Of a DNA stretch of 64,000 nt, positions 1 to 11,059 are shown piece after piece (position 1 is the stretch's first letter; every line of letters begins with the position of its first letter). A program made the translations under genes and the position numbers. The stretch spans positions 33,119,245 to 33,183,244 of the forward strand of contig OY848917.1 of the NCBI GenBank assembly GCA_963693285.1, read 5' to 3'. The notes beneath the pieces are model-generated. The model was not told where the DNA came from, did no database searches, and saw only the letters and a list, made by a program, of their open reading frames with translations. This stretch comes from Xestospongia muta (lineage: Eukaryota; Porifera; Demospongiae; Haplosclerida; Petrosiidae).

Positions 1-139
1 CACCACTATCTGCATTATCAAGTAGATCAATCAACTCCCTCTCAACATCAGCAATTGTAGGGAGAGGACATGATGATTGTCCAGTAGCTAATGGCAGTAT
101 TACTATCAGTACAACTGTTAAAACCAGAGTTGTCTTCAT
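1..139 (-). CDS. First exon of a secreted/membrane SMB-family receptor gene, cut by the left window edge
   Basis: Reading the minus strand from an ATG at 139 gives a signal peptide (MKTTLVLTVVLIVILPLATG) followed by QSSCPLPT and an acidic stretch LIDLLDNADSG that runs off the window. The same opening starts the genes at 40446 and 52051, where it leads into a Cys-rich module, an EGF module, mucin repeats and an SMB domain. By that homology this is a third paralogue of the same receptor family. The signal peptide and first ~46 residues are open and uninterrupted; nothing can be said about the rest. As at the other two copies, a decayed IgGFc-like exon lies just upstream (653-1240). Confidence 0.75.
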   Translation of the reverse strand, partial: MKTTLVLTVVLIVILPLATGQSSCPLPTIADVERELIDLLDNADSG

Positions 140-140
140 T

Positions 141-652
141 ACTCTGCTTGAATAAAAAGCACTAAGTTTGAAGCAAAGTACCTCACTGAAAAGATTTATT
201 AGTAATTATTAAGACTTGCAGAAGACTATATAATTACTTATTAACTTGATAATGTAGATCGGTGTAGAATTGTCTGTAACGTCTAGAATATCTATTTTAA
301 TTTGACTACTAGAAGTGGTCCTGGTTCTAATATGACTTTTGGATAGAACCACTTTTATTAAGATATGTCTCATAGCAATAGTTAGTCTACTTACTGACTC
401 ATAATTCCCACGAAGTTGGTATTAAAACTCTCACACTGGTGAGTAATATACATATTTATAGTTTCATGCATTCAGTTATCCATCTATATATATTATTCTA
501 TTATAACCTGCATAACACATCCAAAATAACCAGATTTGTCAGTCATAGATTTAGTACTGACTCCAGCCATGGATGAAAGTCAGTTTACAGTCTGAAAAGT
601 CACTCTTAACATGTCAAATGTAACAATGCAATGAGGTTTAGCAAGTTAAATT
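141..652. other. Spacer upstream of the truncated receptor gene
   Basis: AT-rich spacer that matches the flank upstream of the two other receptor first exons (40450-41220 and 52055-52800). In this copy the site where the MITE-like element sits in the other two is uninterrupted, so it preserves the empty insertion site around 230-260. No coding signal seen. Confidence 0.5.
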
Positions 653-1240
653 TGGAGGTATTTGCTCACTAAGAAAGTCACAGCCAAATGTTCCAGGCGT
701 TAGTTCTTCACCACATGTATGTTCTGAGTAGAAAGCAATTGGTTTGTTTGAAACGACTTTTGAGCCTGTTAGATCATTTGGTGAGTTAATAAAAATAAAA
801 ATTAAAATGTTTGGAGATAGTCCAGTTGAATAGTTACAGAATTTCCATTTGTTATCATTATACCAATATCAGTAGGGCTCAGATCAGTAGGGATAGTTAT
901 ATTAACTGTAGGAGTTATAGTAATAATAGTATCATTGCTAGCAGATATTATGAGGAGGATAACAAAACAACCAATAGTATTACTACCAGTGGAAATAGCA
1001 TAGTAAACATTTCATTGACAGGATAGTGAGGATACCCCAGGTAGAATAACTCTGATAGACATCTGCTGTATCTTTACCACTACTAGCAACAAAGACTGAA
1101 TCTTTCTTACATGATCCTGTGGACATTATGATACCTTTATCTCTGTCTGTCCTACTATCAACAGTGGTATTTTATATCCAAAGTACAGTTGTTGGTGTAT
1201 TATAAATAAGTAAAATTGACTGACTCATTTTCTGCAATAG
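653..1240 (-). pseudogene. Decayed IgGFc-binding-protein-like exon
   Basis: The minus-strand sequence aligns by eye over about 580 bp with the middle of the IgGFc-like exon at 29466-30496: the segments for GGxFLGEQIP, NKPIAVYSG, the VNITIP strand region and the TGSCxKI region follow in the same order. Here the frame is broken repeatedly and an extra short insert follows the counterpart of the Leu-rich segment. No start, splice sites or full-length frame remain, so I call it a relic. Plus-strand open frames over it are shadows. Confidence 0.7.
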
Positions 1241-1982
1241 TAATAACAATCTAAAAACCTTATGTATGATAATTTATTTAAGTTTAATTTAGTAATAAAT
1301 CTACTTTATGATTGGGAATATATTTTTGATACGGTTCACAATGTATAAAAAAGGAGTTGGAGCAGCAGTCCCCAAGATTTTATAATTTTGAAACTATAGT
1401 TCACCTGGTCACTGTTTGTGTACTGTTCATAAATATTCAATATTATTATCAACAGGAATAGCTGCATATAGTGCCAACTGTGTCACTTTATAGGAGCTTA
1501 ATTATACTGAGCAACCCGCTTTGCATTTTTGAAGAAGTTGCCTGTCACTCCCTCATAAACTAAGAACAGCTACATTGTATAATCATGGAAATACTTGTAG
1601 TGTTACATTGTTATTATTAGAGTTTTCGTTTTCACAAAAATATACGCTATAAAGTTGAGTTGTTATCTTAAGTTTGTTGGACAAGTATATAATTAATAGA
1701 GTATGTCAAACATTTGATACTGTACTAGAGCCTTGCTTATAGATGCCTTGTTACAATAGTATTTATCTCTTAATCATGGCTTCTATTATTGGTGAATAAA
1801 CTATACAAATTAAATTTTTAGTTGGCTTCAAGTACTTACTTAGTACAGTTAATTTGTCTTTATGTACTTATTACAATATGGCTTTGTGATTAACTCAATT
1901 AGACTGCACATCATATTGAGGAAAGTATGATAACTAAGATTTAATTGAAACTATATAAAGGTTTTAAGTGTACCTCTAGTAT
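1241..1982. other. AT-rich spacer, nothing recognised
   Basis: No open frame with coding character, no splice pattern and no clear repeat was seen on either strand. Confidence 0.4.
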
Positions 1983-4880
1983 AATTGTTAAGTAGTATGT
2001 AATGTTAGTCTAGTTTTATCTTGGAAGCACCTCCAGTGTTACTCTCTACCATATTTTTCATGCCAGATAGTCTCATGGGCTTAAGTCATGTGTTATGAAC
2101 TTATATATGAACTCATGTGTCATTTTATTTTATTATTATATGTGACAATTTTAGAGTGATGTATGAATTTAATTGTCAATGCACACAGCAAGTAATATAT
2201 TTACTTAGTAGCATTTATCATGAATGCTATGACTATAAGTGTAACTTGTATACTTTATGCTAGCTCTCCAAATTAATTTCAAAATCAATTAGCCATTATT
2301 AACCAATATATGATTACACAGATTGTATGGATGTAGCAAATTATTTGATGGAAACTGAAAGTAAACATTATACTATTTTCATTTCTACTGTATTATCAAT
2401 GACTAAACAATTAGGAAAGTTAAATTAACCAATCAGTTTTTACAGTGATCAATGTGTGGTATTGAAGGATACAATACTTTCATGCATGTCACCGCTGTGG
2501 CAGGGGCCCCTGAGTTATTTAGCAATAATCATGAAAAAACAATGCATAGCTATAATTATATGTAATATGATCATGTGGAGCTTCTGGTCAGTGTTATTCA
2601 GATTTGCCATCAGACTTCCCATGGAATCCCACAGTCTCATATCATATCTTTCTATGCGATATGAGACTATTGGATTATGGACATCATGGGAACCTCCCAT
2701 AGGTAGGTATCCTGAGCACTGAAATCTAAACATGGATTGTGTGTGGGATTATGGGACAGTGGGATTATGGACAGTCCTACAGGAACCTATAGGCATCCTA
2801 GAGGTATATATTCTGGTGGTAAACCTAGACATGTATGTGTTAACACTAGACTACACTAGTATACATGCATTAATTGAGGGAAAGTTTATCCAATTAAGCA
2901 CATAAAGTTGTAAGATATCATAGTGATGAAACATCTGGTACTTGTACACTGCAGTTCGATAAATGTAACATTGATATACTGTAAAACTGATTGGTTGATT
3001 TAAGGAATATAGACTTATAGAGGATGCAAGCTGTCCAACAATGACTTTTTAAAAGAAATAAAAAGATTTTCATTTCATAAACAATCAATTCATAGAACAA
3101 TAGTAATCAAAACAGTATTATATGCTTATAGCTAACTGAAATAAACATGTAACAAACTGAAAGTAAACATATATGTTTACTTACAGTTTGCTACATGCAA
3201 CATGTATAACCATATATTAGTTTAATGAATCAACCAGTCAATTTTTACAGTGTAACATTATGAATACTGAACTTATGTATGATAGGATGTAATTGATTAT
3301 ATGGTAATATAACTTGAAGATGGTATATAAAAGTAACAACATCCGATGTCAGATTGAAGTACTCATTGTGTAGTATCCAATATGCCTATTGTGTATTATC
3401 AATCTTTATATAACCTATAATTATTATTAAGTAGTATGTAATGTGAGTCTTTGTTTTATCTTGAAAGCACCTCTGGTGTTACTCTCTGCCATATTTTTCA
3501 TGCCAGATAGTCTCATGTGTTTAAGTCATGTGTTATGAATTTATATATGAACTCATGTGTCATTTTTTATTATTATTATTATATGTGACAATTTTAAAGT
3601 GATGTATGAAATGTAATTGTCAATGCACACAGCAAGTAATATATTTACTTAGTAGCATTTATCATGAATGCTATGACTATAAGTGTAACTTGTATACTTT
3701 ATGCTAGCTCTTCAAATTAATTTCAAATTCAATTAGCCATTATTAACCAATATATGATTACACAGATTGTATGGATGTAACAAATTATTTGATGGTAACT
3801 GAAAGTAAACATTATACTATTTTCAATTTCTACTGTATTATCAATGAGTATACAATTAGGAAAGTTAAATTAACCAATCAGTTATTACAGTGATTAATGT
3901 GTGCTATCGAAGGATACAATACTTTTATGCATGTCACTGCTGTGGCAGGGGCCCCTGAGTTATTTAACAATAATCATGAAAAAAATTCATAGCTATAATT
4001 ATATGTAATATGGTCATGTGGAGCTTCTGGTCAGTGTTATTCAGATTTGCCATCAGACTTCCCATGGAATCCCACAGTCTCATATCATATCATTTTATGT
4101 GATATGAGACTGTTGGATTGTGGACATCATGGCAACCTCCTATAGGTATCCTGAGCAATAAACCTAAATGTGGACTGTGTGTGGGATCATGGGACAATAG
4201 GATTATGGACAGTCCTACAGATTGCTATAGGCATCCTAGAGGTATATATTCATGTGGTAAACCTAGACATGTATATGTTAATACTAGACTAACTACACTA
4301 GTATACATGCATCAATTGAGGGAAAGTTTATCCAATTAAGCACATAAAGTTGTAAGATATCATAGTGATGAAACATCTGGTACTTGTACACTGAAGTTTG
4401 ATAAATGTAAAGTTGATACACTGTAAAACTGATTGATTGATTTATAGAATATAAAGTTATAGAGATTGTATAATGCAAGCTGTTTACAAAATGTTAGAAC
4501 TAATAACGACTTTTTAAAAGAAATAAAAAGATTTTCATTTCATAAACAATCAATTCATAGAACAATAGTAATCAAAACAGTATTGTATGCTTGTAGCTTA
4601 CTGAAATAACCATGTAACAAACTGAAAATAAACATTATATGTTTATTCACAGTTTGCTACATACAACCTGTATTACCATGTATTAGTTTTAATGAATCAA
4701 CCAGTCAATTTTTACAGTGTAACATTATGAATACTGAACCTATGGTATGATAGGATGTAATTGATTATATGGTAATATAACTTAGAGATAGTACATAAAA
4801 CTAACAATATCCGATGTCAGATTGAAGCACTCATTGTGTAGCATCCAGTATGCCTGTTGTGTATTATCAATCTTAATATA
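1983..4880. repeat. 1.4-kb tandem duplication (two copies), part of a dispersed family
   Basis: Copy 1 runs from about 1983 to 3420 and copy 2 from about 3420 to 4880. Matching landmarks are ctctctaccatatttttcat at 2042 against 3482, and the acagtgtaacattatgaata motif near 3248 and 4713. Each copy contains a palindrome (agtctcatatc / gatatgagact, 2633-2668 and its counterpart near 4077-4112). The distal ~400 bp recurs at 18507-18920 ahead of the second integrin copy. The central portion (about 2500-2850 and 3940-4290) recurs at 42140-42500 and 53545-53890. No protein is encoded; short open frames here are not conserved between the copies. Confidence 0.75.
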
Positions 4881-5101
4881 ACCAATATGTCAGCAAACAT
4901 ATCAGATGTTTTTTATATTAGACAGTAATATTCCTTGTATAGATACGCCATTAAAAAAATTGTTACTTAACAACTAATTTATAGCTCACATTGGTGGAAC
5001 GTTATGGAATACTAATTTCATGAAAATTACGTAATGTATATTTTGTTGCTTAATTTATAATAATACAACCTACCAACTAATTATATAATGAACAATTTAC
5101 A

Positions 5102-5207
5102 TAAACTCTAGATTCCATAATGACCCACCCATGTCAACTACTAATTAGTCAATAGCAAAAATATTTTTATAGCTTACATATAGATCATTGATTTCACTCT
5201 ATCCTCC
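5102..5207 (+). promoter_or_regulatory. Candidate core promoter and 5' UTR of the integrin gene
   Basis: A TATA-like run (atttttatag, about 5162-5171) and a pyrimidine-rich TCACTCTATCCTCC stretch lie just upstream of the ATG. Both are kept in the second copy (19190-19240). The conservation could simply reflect recent duplication, so function is an inference. Confidence 0.3.
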
Positions 5208-7631
5208 ATGGCTCACAAAGTGCTAGTACATTTTATGCTACTAGCTTCATTAGTCACCTTGGGAGCACCTCAGGTTATCAACTGTACTACTCTCATAACT
5301 TGTTCACAATGTATTTCAACTGCTTCTTGTGTCTGGTGTTCCACTCCTAGTAGTGCTCAGTGTCTGTCTCAAGATAATGCTAACGATTGCAAAATAGAAG
5401 ATTTATTTCTACCAGCAACTATTATCGTTGACAAACAGGAAAGTCCCCTCACTGAGGACAATCAGGTATCTCTAAAGTCTATCAATCTTAAGCTCAGAGT
5501 TAGTGAGCCTGTGAGTTTCTCAGTATCTTTAAAGGCTGCAAAGAACTTTCCTCTTGATCTTTACATGTTAATGGACTTGTCTGGTAGTTTCAGAGATGAT
5601 CTTGAAAGAGTCAAAGTATTAGCTCCACAACTTCCTCTGGCTCTGCAAAATGTATCATCTGATTTTCTTATTGGCTTTGGGACATTTGTTGATAAACCTT
5701 CACTACCATATACTTCATCTATTCAAAAGAATACAATATATAATGTTTCAGGACAACCAAGTTGTGAAAGAGAAAATCTCTGTGCTAAGCCTTTTGATTA
5801 TGAGCATGTTATCAGTCTTACAAGCTCATCTGATCTTTTCAATTCATCTGTTCAAGAGACTATTATATCAACTAATGTTGATGATCCTGAAGATCCATTT
5901 GGTGCTATGTTACAAGCAGTGGTATGTAAAGACTTGATTGGATGGAGAGAAACTTCTATCAAAATCATTCTAGTTATGACAGATGATGTCCTCCACACAG
6001 CAGGTGATGGACATCTTGCTGGGATAGTAAAACCTAATGATGGTCAATGTCACACACAATATGATCCACTTTTAAAGAAAACATTGTATACAGAAAGTCT
6101 GACACAAGATTATCCCAGTATAGAACAAATCAGACAAGCTTTAGAAGATGCCAACATTGTTCCTGTATTTGCAGTAGCAGATTCCTCTGATTCATCAATT
6201 CTAAGTTTTTACAATAACACAATCAGTATGTTCCTTGACAGTTCAACAGTACTTTTGTCATCAAATTCAGACAATCTTGAAGAAGTCCTAAGTGAAGCAC
6301 ATGCCAATGCAATTGCTGATGTTCATCTTAGTTTTAATCTTCCCAATTATCTTTCAGCTAATGTTACTGTTAACTGTCCTCCTGGATCTACTTACTTACC
6401 AGATTCCAATGAATGTACAGGTATTGGTAATGGAAGAGTTAACTTTACAATTACGTTGACACTTAAAAAATGCACAGAGAGTCTAAGGAATGGAAAAGGT
6501 GTGCAAATACAATTTAATCTTCGACCATTTGGACAATTTGTGGCTAAAATATCTGGATTTTGTGACTGTGTTTGTGAGAAGGAACAAGAATATAACAGCA
6601 CTGACTGTAGTAACAATGGCAACTTTACTTGCGGTCAATGTTCTTGTTTTGATGGATGGGAAGGAAACAACTGTTCTTGCTCTACTGCTGATTGTCCTGT
6701 GGGTCCAAATGGTATCACATGTAGTGGGAGGGGACAATGTGATTGTGGTCAATGTGTATGTACACAACAAACTCAGCCTATACAAGGAGTCCTCAATCCT
6801 CGTGTTGTAGGAGATGCTTGTGAATGTAGTAACTATGAATGTGATACTGGTTCCAATGGACTGGTATGTAGTGGGCGTGGCAACTGTACATGTTCGAATA
6901 GTCAGTACACATGTGTATGTTATAACTCTATACTTACAGGACTACCACACACTGGAGAGCGATGTCAATGTTCTCATGACCACTGTATTCATCCTAATAG
7001 TACAGTAGTATGTAGTGGACGAGGTGGTTGTGACCCATGTAAACCTCAAGGGAGAGCTTGCACATGTAACAAAGGCTTTACTGGTATGTACTGTGAGCAG
7101 TCAACAGAAATAATAGTTGCTGTTTGCAATAACGATGATGTAGTTAGAGAATGTGTCAAATGCTATGCAACTGTAGCTAAAGATGGTGGAAGTCCCACAT
7201 GTTCTGGGTTTACTTGTACAAAATATTCCATATTGTCATCTTATCCTTCTAATCCAGATAGTTATGATATCAATGGAACTATTGAAGGTAGTACTGAGGA
7301 ATGTTCCTTTACTGATAGCACATTTTTTTGTGAATTTGTGTATTTTGTTGGTTTATCAACTCAACAAAGGGAACAAATCTATGAGGTTCTTGCACCACGT
7401 GATTGTCTCCTTATACCTGTATGGGCTATTGCACTGATAGTGTTGGTGGTGTTGATTGTTATAGGGATAATTGTCTTGGTGATTATCAAACTTATAATCA
7501 TGTATCTTGACTATCAAGAATTCAAATCATTTCAAAAAGAAGTCAATGAAGCTGATTTCTCTAAAAACAGTAATCCTATTTACCACGCCCCCACTGTTAC
7601 GTATGATAATGTGGCATATGGTAATGAGTGA
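5208..7631 (+). CDS. Integrin beta-like receptor, intact and intronless
   Basis: An 807-residue single-exon frame with the full integrin-beta layout: signal peptide (1-~24), PSI domain with CSQC/CVWC cysteines (26-61), beta-I domain (~110-375), Cys-rich I-EGF stalk (~451-630), beta-tail, transmembrane helix (~735-763) and cytoplasmic tail. The metal-site residues are visible: MIDAS D123-x-S125-x-S127, adjacent acidic pair D130-D131 (ADMIDAS), and N223-x-D225-x-P227-E228 matching the LIMBS/SyMBS loop. The specificity loop is bounded by C186 and C192. The tail keeps the membrane-proximal Asp and Phe, then NPIY (789-792) and NVAY (801-804), the talin/kindlin-type sites known from the family. It would pair with an alpha subunit at the plasma membrane for adhesion. 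Multi-exon genes surround it, so the lack of introns is notable. The start is the first ATG and gives the signal peptide. Confidence 0.95.
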   Translation: MAHKVLVHFMLLASLVTLGAPQVINCTTLITCSQCISTASCVWCSTPSSAQCLSQDNANDCKIEDLFLPATIIVDKQESPLTEDNQVSLKSINLKLRVSEPVSFSVSLKAAKNFPLDLYMLMDLSGSFRDDLERVKVLAPQLPLALQNVSSDFLIGFGTFVDKPSLPYTSSIQKNTIYNVSGQPSCERENLCAKPFDYEHVISLTSSSDLFNSSVQETIISTNVDDPEDPFGAMLQAVVCKDLIGWRETSIKIILVMTDDVLHTAGDGHLAGIVKPNDGQCHTQYDPLLKKTLYTESLTQDYPSIEQIRQALEDANIVPVFAVADSSDSSILSFYNNTISMFLDSSTVLLSSNSDNLEEVLSEAHANAIADVHLSFNLPNYLSANVTVNCPPGSTYLPDSNECTGIGNGRVNFTITLTLKKCTESLRNGKGVQIQFNLRPFGQFVAKISGFCDCVCEKEQEYNSTDCSNNGNFTCGQCSCFDGWEGNNCSCSTADCPVGPNGITCSGRGQCDCGQCVCTQQTQPIQGVLNPRVVGDACECSNYECDTGSNGLVCSGRGNCTCSNSQYTCVCYNSILTGLPHTGERCQCSHDHCIHPNSTVVCSGRGGCDPCKPQGRACTCNKGFTGMYCEQSTEIIVAVCNNDDVVRECVKCYATVAKDGGSPTCSGFTCTKYSILSSYPSNPDSYDINGTIEGSTEECSFTDSTFFCEFVYFVGLSTQQREQIYEVLAPRDCLLIPVWAIALIVLVVLIVIGIIVLVIIKLIIMYLDYQEFKSFQKEVNEADFSKNSNPIYHAPTVTYDNVAYGNE

Positions 7632-7782
7632 GTTCACTGTTACCATGGTTACAATTTAAAGTAAATTGGGTTATATAAGAGTGCTTAATGTTCATGTAGT
7701 TGGAATTTTTCATAAATATACTTTTGTACAAGTAGTTTTTAGTTTGTGTGATTGTCTCAATAGTGACAGCAGAACTTTTATA

Positions 7783-7788
7783 AATAAA
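7783..7788 (+). other. Poly(A) signal AATAAA of the integrin gene
   Basis: AATAAA lies ~150 nt after the stop codon and is followed by a T-rich tract. It is kept in copy 2 at 21765-21770. Confidence 0.55.
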
Positions 7789-7799
7789 ATTTGACTTTA

Positions 7800-10700
7800 A
7801 TAATCTTTGTGTGTTTAATATTTATTTTGATACTCTTACAACTACAAGTGCTCTGCATATATGGAAGCCAGTTTGAAATATCTGAGGTTTAGGTGACTGT
7901 ACTACTCATACTAGTGATATATGATCCTAGAATTCACAAAGGTATTTCCTCATTTTTTATTATAACCACTAATACTATTAAAGTAATGATAATTTCATTA
8001 CTTACAATAAACCTACTCAACATTTGATTACATGTATACAGACATTCTTTCAGTAGCATAACTTAATTAAAGCTTTATCATCACAATGAGCAAGCTTCAG
8101 TTGAGAATTCCTTTGGCAAATTAGAAGATTAACTAGTAGAACTAGTAGTGGATTATTCTGAGCATTTTATAAGTGTGTTAAACAATTCTATCATAGTACA
8201 TTGCATTTCTAAATATTTAGTCATTCATGAACTAAACTGCATTTTCACAAAAATTTATATAATGAATGAAGATATGAAATGTTTATAATAATTATTAACA
8301 TCTTTGTGATTATTTAATCATGTCAGTATCAATAATATACCCAAAATATAATTATGATGACAATGTGATATATGGAAAAGATTCAAGTTAAAAAATGCAA
8401 TGACTTTATGTTAGAATAAAAAGATTGAGTTGTTTTAAAATGTTACTACTACTCATGCAAATATTATCATTTATCATATCTTATTTGATTCCATTTTTGT
8501 CACTCTGCTAGAAGTAATAATGTGAAGAATCTTATTGCTTAGTTATTATTAATAAACACATTAAATTGTTATTAATGGCAAAACTAATAAAATTGATAAT
8601 GCAACAGTAGGTGGTAACATATAAACATCATTTTACAATAATGTTGAGTGGTAGAATTTTTACACAAAAGTGCAGATTGAAATTGTCTATACAGCAGTAA
8701 TAAAGACTCAGCCACAATTTACTATGTTTTACTTTTTAATTCTTTATTATTCCAATATCAACTGTGCTTAATGAACACATACTTTCATATGAATATGAGG
8801 ATTTAGCAATTTAAACTAGCATGACTATGCAGCAAAGAAATTGAGAGGTTAATTCAGTTTTTTTGCAGCTAAGTATTTGTAAATATTTCACATGTTGATT
8901 TAATATGTGTGTGTTTAACTTAGAACATCTAAACATATTCACTTCTACATTTTTTGTTGAAAAATTAGAAGAATTAGTTATAAATTAGGAGACCTACTAA
9001 GAAATTCCATCAAATAAAATTTTGCATCAGTTTTAATATACTCACTCATATTTCATCATTCTTTGTCTAATTATTAGATGTTGTTCAACTTACTTCATAT
9101 AAACAATTAAATTTGAAATATATCATTACCCCTTCTGTTAGGTCATAATTGAGATGTAATTGTTGGAATGTTATGTCTACATGTAATAGCAAAAAGGTTG
9201 TTTGGTTTGGAAACCTTACAATACCCAATAAGTTATTGAAACATTAGTTATTTCGTGTATTTATATCTCTCCCTTTCTTAATTAATGACACTGTGAAAGC
9301 TATAATAGTTGTATCATAAGTCACTATACTATTATACTCAGTTGGTTGTAAATGACTTTAAATGGTAAGACTTTGGAAACACTGAATTTATCATGCATTG
9401 CTATTATGGGATGCTTCCTTTATCCATTTTTTCATTGTGTTGAGTTCCAGACTATAATAGGCAGTAAATTAAAATAGAACTAGGAATATAATTCCAATTA
9501 ATGAGCAATACTTGAGACAATATAATTTTTTTAAAAAAATAATGCGTGTGACTTATATTTACTGAAGACAAACCAAAAACACTACATAATTATAAATAAA
9601 TAAGGGAAATTGTAGGATACTTGGTCAATTAATGAAGACATCTTTAAACACTTGTTTTAATCATTATATTTCTCATAATGGATCTATTTAAGAGTCATCC
9701 CTATTGTTTTTTTTGAATTTACTTACAAGCTTAAAGAGAAAGGCAATCTGTCTCCTGTCTACAAAAGTGCTACAAGTAGAAACAACAGAGTATTTAAGGC
9801 GTGAACAATTCCAATTAATTATCTTCATAAAATCATCTTCTTGACTTAATTGTGCTATTGTTGTGATTTTGTATCAAAACTCCATTTTAACAACAAGTTG
9901 TTAAAGAAACACAATGATAACAAATACAAAACAATTATTTACTAATACAATATAATAGTTTTGCTCTTTAAACAAATTTATGGTGTAAAAGTAACAACAT
10001 AAAGTTGTTGTCAAAAACAAAAATTGTTAGCAACAATTATCTATAATACTTTTGGTTTCAAAAGAGTTTTAAAAAATAATTTTACTAAAAATAGCATGTA
10101 GTGTTTCGTTAAGTTGAATAATTTTTAATGGAATTAATGACAGAAAAACTAAATCCTATTTATACAAAATCAAAATAATAAAGAATAGAGTAACAAAAAT
10201 ATTAACACACATTACCACGAATTTACAATATAAATACTAACTAACTAACATAATCACAACAAAACCTAAGTGTGAAAGTGTTCAAAGAGTTCAAAAAATA
10301 TCACATAGCACACACATTATTTACTTAATTTATAACACCTAAAACACAGTACTACATAGTGATGAAACTAGGACAGTGTATCACTCGTTAAAAGGATTAG
10401 AGATTCACTCAAAATCTATAGTGAAAATAATATATTAATAAGCATTTGCTAATAAATATATCTTGTGAAGATCATTCATTAGCTACATGTATATAAAACT
10501 ATTTCATACACTGCTCATTAGAAAACCATTGTTAATTTAAATACAGAATTATTTGTTATTGACTGGACCATATGTGCCTAACACAACATGTACACATGTT
10601 TGTGAGGGGCAAATTTTCTTCTACTATGCTTCATAGTTACTATATACTTTGGTTATTGATACAGTATAAAAAGACTTCAACACACAAAGTGTTAAATCTT

Positions 10701-11059
10701 CAAAACAACTTAAATATTCACTGATTAAAGTAGCCATTATATACACATGTGAGTTGCTGGATTAGATTGCATGGGAAGCTATATTAATCAAAGTTAAAAA
10801 AGAAGATAAATAAAATAGAAGGTAAACTACTGACATATTATATATTAATATTGGTCTGTGTATTATTGATATCAAGTCTAGTATATATAATATACCATTT
10901 GTGGAAACTCTGACTACCATTTTGAAGGTCAGGTAACCCTGAGCAGCTTAGGCAAAAACAAGGTGTGGTTTCACTATCTAGAGGGTGTGGCTGGCTTTGC
11001 AAACTATTAAAAATGTTTATGTATATACCTCTTTCTCTATCTCTTACTTCATGTGACAG
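7800..11059. other. Integrin 3' flank, dispersed repeat, no gene seen
   Basis: About 3.2 kb of AT-rich DNA without coding structure. Most of it (to ~10797) is shared with 21.78-24.62 kb, and pieces recur at 33.6-34.9, 42.6-43.4, 54.0-54.8 and 58.0-60.1 kb. Recognisable tags are the stretch at about 9676-9730 beginning ataatggatctatt and the one at 10340-10460. This distribution fits an old mobile or duplicating unit, but I see no terminal repeats or transposase. Confidence 0.5.

Larger units (their letters stand above)
4474..10797. repeat. Segmental duplication, copy 1 (carries intact integrin gene)
   Basis: From about 4474 to 10797 the sequence matches 18507-24622 almost base for base by eye, including ~730 bp upstream of the integrin start, the whole gene, and ~3.1 kb downstream. 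Copy 1 keeps a ~210-bp stretch (about 9870-10080) that is missing in copy 2, while copy 2 has an extra ~70 bp near 22615. The downstream flank also recurs in fragments at 33.6-34.9, 42.6-43.4, 54.0-54.8 and 58.0-60.1 kb. Confidence 0.85.

Noticed and set aside
2456..2733. Open frames on both strands within the tandem duplication
   Set aside because: They overlap a palindrome and are not conserved in frame in the second copy.
6392..6810. Overlapping frames on both strands inside the integrin gene
   Set aside because: Shadows of the real frame caused by Cys-rich, low-stop sequence.
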